A DNA stretch of 64,000 nucleotides from Pseudomonas fluorescens. Its GTDB lineage: Bacteria > Pseudomonadota > Gammaproteobacteria > Pseudomonadales > Pseudomonadaceae. Shown here one piece after another: positions 26,608 through 35,271 of this stretch (positions within the stretch are counted from its first letter, which is position 1; the number at the start of each line of letters is the position of its first letter). The position numbers were made by a program, and so were the translations under genes. The notes below the pieces were generated by a model, which saw nothing but the letters and a program-made list of their open reading frames with translations, was not told the DNA's origin and did no database searches. The stretch lies in contig NZ_CP078138.1 in assembly GCF_019212185.1 (NCBI RefSeq), positions 3,206,501-3,270,500 of the forward strand, given 5' to 3'.

Positions 26608-27558
26608 GTGCGTCCGCCCGCCATGGACCACGCGACCCTGGAAGCCGCTGCGCGCTGGTACGTCGACTTGCGCACTGACACGCCCGACGCGGCGCTGCGT
26701 GAGGCGCACCGGCACTGGCTGGAGTGTGACCCGCGGCATGTCCAGGCCTGGGAGCGGCTGACGCGCCTGCAGGACAAATTCGGCCAGCTCGCACCGGGCA
26801 TCGCCCGGCCGACCTTGACCAGCGCCCGGGCCAAGCGCCGTGATGTGCTCAAGGTGTTGTCGGTGTTGCTCGCAGCGGGCGGCGCCGGCACCCTGGCTTG
26901 GACCCGCACGCCCTTGCCAACCCTGATGGCCGACCAACGCACCGCCACCGGCGAACGCCGTCGGCTGCAACTGGACGACGGCAGCCTGCTGCAACTCAAT
27001 ACCGCCACCGCCGTGGACATTCGCTACAGTGCCAGCGTGCGGGAAATTCGCCTGCTGAGCGGCGAGATACAGATCCAGACTGCCGCCGATCAGCAGGCCC
27101 GGCCCTTTATCGTGCATACCCCCTCTGGCAGCGTCCGCGCCCTCGGCACCCGTTTTGTGGTGCGCCATGACAGCGATCACAGCCAGGTCAGCGTGCAGGA
27201 ACATGCGGTCGAAGTGCGCAGTGCCAGCGGTGTGGGTCCGGCGGTGCGCGTGGAAACCGGGCAGCAACTGAGTTTCTCCACGGATCAACTGGGGCCGGTG
27301 CAGCGGGCCAATCCGCAGGTCGACGCCTGGACCCGCGACATGCTGGTGATCGACAACTGGCGCCTGGCCGACTTCATCGCCGAGTTGCAGCGATATCGTC
27401 CGGGTCATCTGGGCTGTGCGCCGGCGGTGGCCAACCTGCGGATTTCCGGGGCCTTTCACCTGGGCAGCAGCGACGCCATCCTCGACAACCTGACCTCGAC
27501 CTTGCCCGTCCGCCTGAGGCGTTTCAGTCGTTACTGGACCCGCGTCGAGGCCGCCTGA
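26608..27558 (+). CDS. FecR-family anti-sigma/regulator
   Basis: A 316-aa inner-membrane sigma regulator. The N-terminal cytoplasmic part (residues 1-75) has the DUF4880-type AARWYVDLRTD...WLECDPRHVQAWERL pattern and binds the sigma factor. One transmembrane helix follows near residues 90-105 (VLSVLLAAGGAGTLAW). The periplasmic FecR domain contains LDDGSLLQLNTATAVDIRY and GSVRALGTRFVV. The C-terminal part would contact the receptor's signalling domain. Translation most likely begins at GTG 26608, five bases after GGAGGA. Confidence 0.92.
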   Translation: MRPPAMDHATLEAAARWYVDLRTDTPDAALREAHRHWLECDPRHVQAWERLTRLQDKFGQLAPGIARPTLTSARAKRRDVLKVLSVLLAAGGAGTLAWTRTPLPTLMADQRTATGERRRLQLDDGSLLQLNTATAVDIRYSASVREIRLLSGEIQIQTAADQQARPFIVHTPSGSVRALGTRFVVRHDSDHSQVSVQEHAVEVRSASGVGPAVRVETGQQLSFSTDQLGPVQRANPQVDAWTRDMLVIDNWRLADFIAELQRYRPGHLGCAPAVANLRISGAFHLGSSDAILDNLTSTLPVRLRRFSRYWTRVEAA

Positions 27559-27673
27559 GGTTTTTTTCAGATAATTATTCGAGGGTGTTGTCGATTTTGA
27601 TTCTCGTTCGACTTTGTAGATAGAGGCGCACACAGACGCCGTCATTTACTGCCATCGGGCGCAAGGAAACAGC

Positions 27674-30160
27674 ATGACCCCCCGTAACCTTCAATCGCAA
27701 AGACCCTTGAGCAAACCTGCAATCAAACCCCTGAGCCGTGCCGTGCATGTCGCGCTGCTGGGGATGGCGTTGGCCTTGCCGCTGGGCCTGGTGCTGCCCG
27801 CACAACCTGCCTGGGCCCAGACCAGCAACGAAAGCAGTTTCGACATCCCGGCCGGGCCCCTGGGGGCGGCGCTGACTCAGTTCGCCGCCACCGCCGGCGT
27901 CACCGTTTCGTTCGACCCGGCCAACGCCGCCGGGCAGACCACCACCGGCTTGCAGGGTCGCTACAGCACCGATGCCGGCCTGCAAAAACTGCTCGCCGGC
28001 AGCAGCCTGCAAGCGGTGCGCCTGGCCAGCGGCAGCTACTCGCTGTTGCCAAGGGTGGAGGGCGCCGCGCTGCAATTGGGCGCCACGACTATTTCCGGGC
28101 AGGCTGTCGAGTCGGCCTATGGTCCGGTCGACGGCTATGTCGCCTCGCGCAGTGCCAGCGCGACCAAGACCGACACGCCGATCCTCGAAATTCCCCAGGC
28201 AATCAACGTGGTCACGGCCGATCAGGTGGCGGTGCAGGGCGCCCGCAACCTGACCCAGGCCCTGCGCTACACCCCGGGCCTGAGCACCGGCGGTTTCACC
28301 GACCGCAACGTGATCGCCGACGAAATCACCAGCCGTGGTTTTGCCCCGACCCCGTTGTACCTGGATGGCGCCTACATGCCCTATGCCGGCAGCCTCGGCG
28401 GCGCGCCGCAGATTGATCCTTACACCCTGGAGCGCATCGAGGTGCTCAAGGGGCCGTCGTCGGTGCTGTTCGGGCAGAACCAGCCGGGCGGCCTGATCAA
28501 CATGGTGTCCAAGCGCCCCACCAGCGAACAGCGCAGCCAGGTCAAGCTGGGTGCCGGCAGCTACAACCGGGTCAATGGCGCCTTCGACACCAGCGGTCCG
28601 CTCGACGAGCAAAAAGCGTTCAGCTACCGCCTGGTGGGCCTGGCCAAGAAAGGCAATGAGCAGGTCGCCCACACCAACACCGAGCGCACGCTGCTGGCGC
28701 CGAGCCTGACCTGGACCGCCAACGACAGCACCTCCCTGACCCTGCTGGCGCAGATCCAGCGCGACGACGGCCTGGCCGATTACCAGGCGCTGCCACGGGT
28801 CGGCTCGCTGGATCGCGGGCCGAACGGGCAGCACATCAAGCGCGACTTTTTCACCGGTGACTCGCGCTACAACGACTACAAGCGCGACCAGTACATCCTC
28901 GGCTATGACTTTCGCCACGACTTCAGCGACGACCTGAGCTACCGCTCCACCGCGCGTTACACCGACGTGCGCGACCAGTACAAGGGTTTCTACCTGCGCA
29001 GCTTCGTCAGTGACGATGCCGGGGTGGTCGATCAAACCCGGGCCAATCGGGTCAAGCTCGACTGGCGCCAGCACAACACTGCCTACACCGTCGATAACAA
29101 CCTCGAGTACAGGTTCAACACCGGCGCCCTGCAGCACACCACCCTGGCCGGCGTCGACTACCGGCATTTCAGCCGCAAGTACGACGGCTACAACGCCTAT
29201 AACGTGTTGCCGATCGACCTGTATGGCAAGAACAACTACGACACCTCCAGCGTGACCCCGGTGCTCGACACCAAGTGGGACAACACCATTCGCCAGACCG
29301 GCGTTTACCTGCAAGACCAGATCCGGCTGGACCAGTGGATCCTCACCATCGGCGGCCGCCAGGACTGGGCCGAGATCGACAACAAGGACCTGCTGGCCCA
29401 TACCGTCAGCTCGCAACGGGACAACCAGTTCACCGGGCGCGTGGGCCTGACCTACGTCACCGACTTCGGCCTGGCGCCTTATGTCAGCTACTCCGAATCC
29501 TTCCTGCCGACCCTCGGCACCGCAGCGCCCGAGCGCGGTGGCAAGGCCTTCGATCCAACCGAAGGCGAGCAGTACGAAGTGGGGGTCAAGTACCAGCCGT
29601 TCGACAAGACCCTGATCACCGCTTCGGTGTTCCAGATCAAGCAGAAAAACGTCCTCGCCGGCGACACCGAATACCCGCAGTACTCGGCGCAAAATGGCGA
29701 AGTGCGCTCGCGCGGCATCGAGCTGGAAGCCAAGTCCAGTCTGGATAACATCGACGTTTTGGCGGCGGCTACCTATATCGACTCGATCTACACCAAGAGC
29801 ACCTACGGCGACCAGGGCAACCGCAGCGAAGCCACCGCCCCAGTGTCGGCGTCGCTGTGGGTCGACTATCACTTTACCCAGGCGACCATCGATGGCCTGA
29901 CCTTCGGCGTCGGCGCCCGCTACACCGGACGCAAGCCAGGCGACTCGGCCAACTCCTTCGACGTACCGGCCTTCGTGGTCTATGACACCACCGTCAGCTA
30001 TGACCTGGGCAAACTCGACAGCGGCCTGCGCGGTCTGCGCACCAGCCTCAACGTGCAGAACCTGTTCGACCGCGAGTACGTCTCCGACTGCAACTATTCG
30101 TTCGGTTGCTACTACGGCCAGGAGCGCGTGGCCTCGGTGGAAATGACTTACGACTGGTGA
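27674..30160 (+). CDS. TonB-dependent siderophore receptor with signalling domain
   Basis: An 828-aa outer-membrane receptor. After a long signal peptide (about 48 residues, ending near QPAWAQ) comes an STN signalling domain (SFDIPAGPLGAALTQFAATAGVTVSFD...LLAGSSLQAVRL, residues 55-110). The plug follows (ILEIPQAINVVTADQV...LERIEVLKGPSSVLFGQNQPGGLINMVSKRP), then a 22-strand barrel ending SVEMTYDW. The STN domain means it reports ligand binding to the FecR/FecI pair just upstream. The barrel resembles ferrichrome/hydroxamate-type receptors (VLFGQNQPGGLINMVSKRP, cysteine pair near the end), but the ligand is not certain. Confidence 0.93.
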   Translation: MTPRNLQSQRPLSKPAIKPLSRAVHVALLGMALALPLGLVLPAQPAWAQTSNESSFDIPAGPLGAALTQFAATAGVTVSFDPANAAGQTTTGLQGRYSTDAGLQKLLAGSSLQAVRLASGSYSLLPRVEGAALQLGATTISGQAVESAYGPVDGYVASRSASATKTDTPILEIPQAINVVTADQVAVQGARNLTQALRYTPGLSTGGFTDRNVIADEITSRGFAPTPLYLDGAYMPYAGSLGGAPQIDPYTLERIEVLKGPSSVLFGQNQPGGLINMVSKRPTSEQRSQVKLGAGSYNRVNGAFDTSGPLDEQKAFSYRLVGLAKKGNEQVAHTNTERTLLAPSLTWTANDSTSLTLLAQIQRDDGLADYQALPRVGSLDRGPNGQHIKRDFFTGDSRYNDYKRDQYILGYDFRHDFSDDLSYRSTARYTDVRDQYKGFYLRSFVSDDAGVVDQTRANRVKLDWRQHNTAYTVDNNLEYRFNTGALQHTTLAGVDYRHFSRKYDGYNAYNVLPIDLYGKNNYDTSSVTPVLDTKWDNTIRQTGVYLQDQIRLDQWILTIGGRQDWAEIDNKDLLAHTVSSQRDNQFTGRVGLTYVTDFGLAPYVSYSESFLPTLGTAAPERGGKAFDPTEGEQYEVGVKYQPFDKTLITASVFQIKQKNVLAGDTEYPQYSAQNGEVRSRGIELEAKSSLDNIDVLAAATYIDSIYTKSTYGDQGNRSEATAPVSASLWVDYHFTQATIDGLTFGVGARYTGRKPGDSANSFDVPAFVVYDTTVSYDLGKLDSGLRGLRTSLNVQNLFDREYVSDCNYSFGCYYGQERVASVEMTYDW

Positions 30161-30166
30161 TAACCG

Positions 30167-30199
30167 GCGGCACCTGGCGCGGGGCGCGCCAGGTGCCGC
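30167..30199. terminator. Strong bidirectional hairpin between convergent genes
   Basis: Perfect 14-bp arms GCGGCACCTGGCGC / GCGCCAGGTGCCGC enclose a five-base loop between the receptor stop (30160) and the convergent ABC exporter stop (30205). No long T run is present, but the stem is very GC-rich. Confidence 0.7.
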
Positions 30200-30204
30200 A
30201 CGGC

Positions 30205-32058
30205 TTATTCCACTTCCTCAACCACCCCCTGATCCTCCCCCAGAAACCCGCCACTCTGGTGCTGCCACAACCGCGCATAAGTACCGTTTTTCGCCAGCAA
30301 CTCGGCGTGGGTGCCTTGCTCGATGATCTGCCCGTTATCCATGACGATCAGCCGATCCATCGCGGCGATGGTGGACAGGCGGTGGGCGATGGCGATCACG
30401 GTCTTGCCCTGCATCATCTCGTCGAGGCTTTCCTGGATCGCCACTTCGACTTCCGAGTCGAGGGCGCTGGTGGCTTCGTCGAGCAGCAGGATCGGCGCGT
30501 TTTTCAGCATCACTCGGGCGATAGCAATGCGTTGCCGCTGGCCGCCGGACAGCTTGATCCCGCGTTCGCCCACCAGAGTGTCGTAACCGCTGTGGCCCTG
30601 GCGGTCGCTGAGCTGGCTGATGAAGCCGTCGGCCTGGGCGTTGGCGGCGGCGCGCTGGATCTGCTCATCGGTGGCATCCGGGCGACCGTAGGCGATGTTG
30701 TCGCGGATCGAACGGTGCAGCAGCGAGGTGTCCTGGGTGACCATGCCGATCGCACTGCGCAGGCTGTCCTGGGTCACGTTGGCAACGTTCTGCCCATCGA
30801 TGCGAATCTCCCCGGCGTCGACATCGTAGAAGCGCAGTAGCAGGTTGATCAGGGTCGACTTGCCGGCACCGGAGCGACCCACCAGGCCGATTTTCTCTCC
30901 CGGACGGATGTCCAGGCTCAGGCCATCGAGCACCTGGCGCTCACCGTTATAGTTGAAGCTGACGTTGTCGAAACTCACCGCGCCGCCAATCGGTACCAGG
31001 GTTCCGGCATTCGGTGCGTCCTGGACCTTGGGGCCCAGGGTCAGGGTCGCCATGCCGTCCTGCACGGTGCCGAAGCTTTCGAACAGCGAAGTCATCTGCC
31101 ACATGATCCAGTGCGACATGCCATTGATGCGCAAGGCCATGGCGGTGATCGCCGCCACCGCGCCAGTGCCGACTTGCCCCTGATGCCAGAGCCACAACGC
31201 GTAACCGCCAGCGCCCATGATCAGGCCGACCACCAGTGCCTGGTTGACGATCTCGAACTGGCTGACCAGGCGCATCTGGCGAAAGCCGGTGACCTTGAAA
31301 TCTTCCATCGCCGCACGGGCAAAATGTGCCTCGCGCTTGGAGTGGGAGAACAGTTTGACCGTGGTGATGTTGGTGTAGGCATCGGAGACCCGACCGGTCA
31401 TCGACGAGCGGGCGTGGGCCTGTTCCTGGCCGACCTTGCCCAGGCGCGGCACGAAGTACAGCATCGCCAGGCCGAACAACAGGAGCCATAGCACAAAGGG
31501 CAGCATCAGTTTTGGGGCGAAGCCGCCGGCGAGGGCGATGATCGCGATGAAGTAGACGCCGATCCCCGGCAGGATTTCGATCAGGGTGAACAACACCTCG
31601 CGCACCGCCAATGCGGTCTGCATGACCTTGGTGGTGACCCGCCCAGAGAACTCATCGGAAAAGAACGACAGGCTCTGGCGCAGCATCAGCCGGTGGAAAT
31701 CCCAGCGCAGGCGCAGCGGCAGATTGATCGCCAACACCTGGTGCTGAACCATGGTGCGCAACGCCACCAGGCCGATACTGGTCACCAGCACGATGCCAAT
31801 CCCCCACAACACCCGACGTTCCTCACCCGGCGCCGCGCCGCCGGCCTGCCAGCTGGCGAGCAGGTCGACCACCTGGCCAAGAAAGGCGAACAGCCAGGCT
31901 TCGTAGATCGACACCGCGGCACTTAGCAACGCCAGCGCCAGAATGTAACCGCGAGCGCCTCGGGTGCAGGCCCACAGAAAACGCACCATGCCCATCGGCG
32001 GTGGCGGCGCCTCGTCGGGCGGGAAGGGGTCGAGTCGGCGTTCGAATGCTCCGAGCAT
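30205..32058 (-). CDS. ABC-type exporter, fused permease and ATPase (MsbA/MdlB-like)
   Basis: A 617-aa half-transporter that would work as a homodimer. About six membrane helices occupy residues 40-330. The nucleotide-binding domain covers residues 350-600, with Walker A GRSGAGKSTL, signature LSGGQRQRIAIARVML, Walker B ILLLDEATSALD and H-loop IAHRLSTI. The start at 32058 has GGAGA at good spacing; 13 extra upstream codons do not. It is convergent with the siderophore receptor, yet nothing proves a siderophore role; lipid, peptide or drug export is equally possible. Confidence 0.92.
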   Translation of the reverse strand: MLGAFERRLDPFPPDEAPPPPMGMVRFLWACTRGARGYILALALLSAAVSIYEAWLFAFLGQVVDLLASWQAGGAAPGEERRVLWGIGIVLVTSIGLVALRTMVQHQVLAINLPLRLRWDFHRLMLRQSLSFFSDEFSGRVTTKVMQTALAVREVLFTLIEILPGIGVYFIAIIALAGGFAPKLMLPFVLWLLLFGLAMLYFVPRLGKVGQEQAHARSSMTGRVSDAYTNITTVKLFSHSKREAHFARAAMEDFKVTGFRQMRLVSQFEIVNQALVVGLIMGAGGYALWLWHQGQVGTGAVAAITAMALRINGMSHWIMWQMTSLFESFGTVQDGMATLTLGPKVQDAPNAGTLVPIGGAVSFDNVSFNYNGERQVLDGLSLDIRPGEKIGLVGRSGAGKSTLINLLLRFYDVDAGEIRIDGQNVANVTQDSLRSAIGMVTQDTSLLHRSIRDNIAYGRPDATDEQIQRAAANAQADGFISQLSDRQGHSGYDTLVGERGIKLSGGQRQRIAIARVMLKNAPILLLDEATSALDSEVEVAIQESLDEMMQGKTVIAIAHRLSTIAAMDRLIVMDNGQIIEQGTHAELLAKNGTYARLWQHQSGGFLGEDQGVVEEVE

Positions 32059-32222
32059 GGTGGTCTCCGTAGGGGTGAATTGAGGGAAGTCTGCCATCTA
32101 ACGGATGTTTTGCGGGATTTGTCGGCGGCGGTCTCAGGTCTTTCGCTGCGATGCGGCGTCCCGACAAGCCAGCTCCTGCAGGTTTGCGCTGTTCACAGAT
32201 TTGTGTGATTGGCCGCAACCCT

Positions 32223-32250
32223 TGTAGGAGCGAGCCCGCTCGCGATGGCG
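32223..32250. repeat. REP element
   Basis: A well-conserved copy, TGTAGGAGCGAGCCCGCTCG followed by CGATGGCG, lies downstream of the DUF1289 gene. A more diverged partner lies near 32160-32195. Confidence 0.75.
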
Positions 32251-32272
32251 GTGTGACGGGTTCGCAGTGTTT

Positions 32273-32461
32273 TCAGGATTTGCGCGCGCTCGTCTTCAAG
32301 CTTTTCAAGCGCTGGGTCGCCCGTGCCACCGCAGCCATTTTTTCCGGGCGCTTCATGCGTTTCCACTGACGGATGTCGGCTTTGCTGCGCCCGCAACTGA
32401 TGCACAGGTCTCCACTGAGTTGGCACACGGCGATGCAGGGGTTTTCGATTTCCTTGGCCAT
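32273..32461 (-). CDS. DUF1289 small cysteine protein
   Basis: A 62-aa protein of the DUF1289 family: NPCIAVCQLSGDLCISCGRS followed by DIRQWKRM. The four cysteines (CxxxC...CxxC) probably bind a metal. The family is widespread in proteobacteria and has no established function. The first ATG with a ribosome site (AGGAG nine bases upstream) is at 32461; a TTG at 32467 overlaps the previous stop. It follows the 118-aa hypothetical gene closely and is likely co-transcribed with it. The basic tail may bind nucleic acid (inference). Confidence 0.82.
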   Translation of the reverse strand: MAKEIENPCIAVCQLSGDLCISCGRSKADIRQWKRMKRPEKMAAVARATQRLKSLKTSARKS

Positions 32462-32463
32462 GC

Positions 32464-32820
32464 TCAACTACTCCTGGCCAGGCGCTTGCGCCAGTCGCCG
32501 GCGTGGCTGCGTTGGCATTCTTCTTCTGAGTCCAGGCGCAGGTTGCGTGAGGACAGCGCCAAGTCGATGTCGGCCTCGTGCAAGGCGATGGCGGTGAGTT
32601 CGACGATGCGTGCCTTGGCGCTGGCTTCGGCGGCTTGGCGGTCGACCTGGGTGTCGAACACCCAGGTGATCCGCAAAGTGTCAGTCAGGGCGTTGAGATT
32701 GACTGTATGGGTAAGCCAGGCAAAGCCGTGGATTTCAGCTTTGGCCGTTTCGCAGGCGTCGGTGAGGGTGGCGATCAACCGGCGCTCGATCCGTGCCAGT
32801 TCGCGTTTGCCTGGAGGCAT
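32464..32820 (-). CDS. Hypothetical protein, 118 aa
   Basis: A soluble protein with no recognised domain. It begins MPPGKRELARIERRLIATLTDACE (amphipathic helix), has a central beta-like stretch FAWLTHTVNLNALTDTLRITWVFD, and ends in a charged helical tail with CQRSHAGDWRKRLARSS. Codon use matches its neighbours and a downstream gene starts at its stop, so it is probably genuine. Similar small proteins are common in Pseudomonas genomes, but I cannot name a function. Confidence 0.65.
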   Translation of the reverse strand: MPPGKRELARIERRLIATLTDACETAKAEIHGFAWLTHTVNLNALTDTLRITWVFDTQVDRQAAEASAKARIVELTAIALHEADIDLALSSRNLRLDSEEECQRSHAGDWRKRLARSS

Positions 32821-32848
32821 GAAGGGTTCCTTGCAAAAAAATGGTCAA

Positions 32849-33010
32849 TCAGGCCGGGCGAAATTCGACCGTCACATAGCGCCCGGCGAGGAGGGCGGCG
32901 ATCGCCAGCACCGAGGTCAGCGCGTCAGCGATCACGTGGGCGTAGGCCGATTTCAGGTTGTTGTCGTGGCCATGATGGGGGTGGTCATGGTCATCAACCA
33001 ACCCCCCGCA
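32849..33010 (-). pseudogene. Remnant of a CDF cation efflux transporter (DmeF-like)
   Basis: About 40 codons retain an unmistakable piece of a cation diffusion facilitator: a histidine-rich loop (DDHDHPHHGHDNN) followed by LKSAYAHVIADALTSVLAIAALLAGRY, which contains the HxxxD metal-site pattern of transmembrane helix 5 (HVIAD). Both flanks are gone: the upstream side runs into the thioesterase end, and the downstream side turns into unrelated residues and a stop. Family members have about 300 residues, so this is a relic of an internal deletion. Confidence 0.75.
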
Positions 33011-33026
33011 GCAAAAGCCCCCAACC

Positions 33027-33533
33027 TCACGACCCCTGCGTCGCCTCCCGCCCATGAGCCGCTGCTGCCAACCTTCCGGTATCCACCCGCACAAACACCG
33101 AATCCCCCACCGCCGTCAGCACATCCCCCGCATAAATCTCGCAGATCACCCGGGTCTTGCGTCCGACTTCGCCTTCAACCCGCGCCTTCAAGGTCAGCTT
33201 TACGCCCATCGGGGTCGGTTTGATGAATTTGATGCCGAGGTTGCCAGTGACGCAGTCGATGCGCGGCAGGCTGCCGGCTTCGCGTTGTTCGGCGCGGTAG
33301 TGGTAGGCCATGACCGTCCAGTTGGAGTGGCAATCCACCAGCATGGCGATCAGCCCGCCGTAGACCAGGTCCGGCCAGCCGCAGTACTTTTCGTCCGGCA
33401 GATGCTCGGCGACCACCTGCGAGCCATCGTCATCCCAGCGGCTCTTGATGTGCAGGCCATGGGGGTTGCGGCCGCCACAGCCGTAGCAGACGCCTTCAGG
33501 GGCAGCGAGGTCTTGCAGGGGGGTGTCGAGCAT
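33027..33533 (-). CDS. PaaI-like hotdog-fold thioesterase
   Basis: A 168-aa acyl-CoA thioesterase-type protein. It opens with CYGCGGRNPHGLHIK, a signature of the DUF4442/4HBT subgroup, followed by YCGWPDLVYGGLIAMLVDCHSNWT, where the hotdog helix carries the catalytic acidic residue. LGIKFIKPTPMGVKLTLKARVE forms the main strand. The start at 33533 has AGGAA seven bases upstream; longer forms reach into the divergent gene's promoter. It is divergent from the LysE exporter. The acyl substrate is unknown. Confidence 0.85.
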   Translation of the reverse strand: MLDTPLQDLAAPEGVCYGCGGRNPHGLHIKSRWDDDGSQVVAEHLPDEKYCGWPDLVYGGLIAMLVDCHSNWTVMAYHYRAEQREAGSLPRIDCVTGNLGIKFIKPTPMGVKLTLKARVEGEVGRKTRVICEIYAGDVLTAVGDSVFVRVDTGRLAAAAHGREATQGS

Positions 33534-33710
33534 GGGCATTTCCTGGGTCCTTCCTGGGTAAGAAAAATCCGAGATTAACGGATTTAAGGATTTATCAGAA
33601 CCCGTGAAAGGGTTGTTGTCATACGGCTGCAGGGCGTTTTTCTTCAATACAGCAGGAACCCATCCCCCTACCTTGGGCGCCGGGATGTCCCCAAGTGTCT
33701 GGAGTACGCA

Positions 33711-34298
33711 ATGAACCTGATGATTTCCATGGCCGCCTTTGCTTTGGTCGCTTCGATTACCCCAGGGCCGGTGAACATCGTCGCCCTCGGTTCGGGGGCG
33801 CAATACGGTTTTCGCTCCAGCCAGCGGCACGTCGCGGGGGCGACCCTGGGCTTTGTGCTGTTACTGGTGTTGATGGGGCTGGGACTGCATGAGTTGCTGC
33901 AAGCCTGGCCGGTGCTGACCCGTGTCGTGCAGTGGGCCGGGGTGGCGTTTCTTTTATTCATGGCCTGGAAGCTGGCCGCTGATGACGGTCGACTGGGCGG
34001 CGCCACTGAGGGCAAGGCGCCGAGTTTTTTGTATGGCGCCTTGATGCAGTGGCTCAATCCGAAAGCCTGGCTGGCCTGTGTCGCCGGAATGGGGGCCTTC
34101 GTCGCGGACGGCGAGGCACGATTGGTCTGGCAGTTCGCGGCGATCTACCTGGTGATCTGCTACCTGTCGGTGGCGTGCTGGGCCTATGCCGGCACGTTCC
34201 TGCAGCACTACCTGAGCAACGCCGCCGGCATGCGCCTGTTCAATCGCCTGATGGCCGCCTTGCTGGCAGCGAGCGCCGGTTATCTGCTGTTGCCCTGA
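33711..34298 (+). CDS. LysE/RhtB-family amino acid exporter
   Basis: A 195-aa membrane protein with about six hydrophobic segments. The family start ITPGPVNIVALGSGAQYGFR and the central FLYGALMQWLNPKAWLACVAG are diagnostic. It exports amino acids or related metabolites. An AraC-type gene lies convergently, ten bases beyond its stop, and may be its regulator. The gene is intact. Confidence 0.9.
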   Translation: MNLMISMAAFALVASITPGPVNIVALGSGAQYGFRSSQRHVAGATLGFVLLLVLMGLGLHELLQAWPVLTRVVQWAGVAFLLFMAWKLAADDGRLGGATEGKAPSFLYGALMQWLNPKAWLACVAGMGAFVADGEARLVWQFAAIYLVICYLSVACWAYAGTFLQHYLSNAAGMRLFNRLMAALLAASAGYLLLP

Positions 34299-34307
34299 GG
34301 TCGCAAC

Positions 34308-35147
34308 TCAGCCGCGATACTGCCCGGGTGTCGCCGCCAGGTGCTGCTTGAACGCCCGTTGGAAATGCGCCTGGTCGGCAAACCCGGCCTCCAGCGCGAC
34401 CTCGGCAATCAGCCGACCCTGGCGCAGTTGCTGGCGGGCGAACTGAATGCGCCGATTGACCAAATAGGCGTGGGGCGTCATGCCGTAGCGCAGCTTGAAG
34501 GCACGGATCAGGTATGAGGCCGAGAGCTGCGCCGCCGCACAGATGTCCTCGAGTTTCAGCGCCTGGGTGCAGTGCTCCCGGATGTATTCGGCGGCCCGCT
34601 CCAGCTTGAAGTTGGGCTCGGCGACCTCGACCTCGACTTCGGCCGGATTGAGGCGGATCTGCACGTCGCTGAAAAAGGCCACCGCTGTGCTGTATTTGTG
34701 CAGGGTGCTGGCCTGTTCATCCACCAGCACCTCGTACAACTGATTGAGGCCTTTGAACAGCTCGATATCGGTGCTGTGGGTGCTACTGAAGGGGCGAAAA
34801 TCCAGGTCAGCGGCAAAACCCAGTTGGTGCTGCAGATCGATCAGCCACGGCGTCTCGACATACAGCATGCGATAGGACCAGGGTTGATCCTCGATCGGAT
34901 TGCAGGCGTGCACGTCGCCCGGATTCATCAGCACCACGGTGCCGGCAGACACTTCGAAGGACGACTGCTCGTGCAGATAGGTACTGCGCCCGGCGGTGAT
35001 GGCACCGATGGAAAAATGCTCGTGGGAGTGGCGTGAGTAGCAGACTTCGCGACCATCGGCGATGGCCCGGGCCTCGATGAAAGGCAGGGCGTCGTCACGC
35101 CAGAAACGTGGGGCCTGATCGGCATTCCGGGGGCTGGCGTGGTTCAT
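34308..35147 (-). CDS. AraC-family transcriptional regulator
   Basis: A 279-aa activator. Residues 20-150 form the cupin-like sensing domain (CYSRHSHEHFSIGAITAGRSTYLHE ... GTVVLMNPGDVHACNP). The C-terminal 100 residues hold two helix-turn-helix motifs (LEDICAAAQLSASYLIRAFKLRYGMTPHAYL and LIAEVALEAGFADQAHFQRAFKQHLAATPGQYR). This architecture is common in regulators of LysE-type exporters, and one lies immediately convergent to it. AGGA lies about eight bases before the start. The inducer is unknown, probably an amino acid. Confidence 0.9.
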   Translation of the reverse strand: MNHASPRNADQAPRFWRDDALPFIEARAIADGREVCYSRHSHEHFSIGAITAGRSTYLHEQSSFEVSAGTVVLMNPGDVHACNPIEDQPWSYRMLYVETPWLIDLQHQLGFAADLDFRPFSSTHSTDIELFKGLNQLYEVLVDEQASTLHKYSTAVAFFSDVQIRLNPAEVEVEVAEPNFKLERAAEYIREHCTQALKLEDICAAAQLSASYLIRAFKLRYGMTPHAYLVNRRIQFARQQLRQGRLIAEVALEAGFADQAHFQRAFKQHLAATPGQYRG

Positions 35148-35227
35148 CGGTAGCGGTCCTTGAGCAGTGCAGAGGGGCAGTGTATGCGCTCTGGTGGCTA
35201 AAGGCTCGCGGCAACGCGCAGGAAAAT

Positions 35228-35259
35228 CGCACGCCGCCCGGGGGAGTGGACGGCGTGCG
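35228..35259 (-). terminator. Rho-independent terminator after the second siderophore receptor
   Basis: On the minus strand CGCACGCCG pairs with CGGCGTGCG across a 14-base loop, followed by ATTTTCC. It lies 12 bases after the receptor stop, where a terminator is expected. Confidence 0.75.
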
Positions 35260-35271
35260 GGTGTTACTGGT

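Noticed and set aside
27559..27673. Fur box directly before the first TonB receptor
   Set aside because: AGATAATTATTC resembles half a Fur box only; the good site is upstream of the sigma factor at 26052, and the receptor is more likely driven by that sigma factor.
27575..29872. 765-codon open frame antisense to the first siderophore receptor
   Set aside because: It is a GC-driven antisense frame over a well-conserved TonB receptor; its His/Val/Gly-rich composition and lack of domains are typical of shadows.
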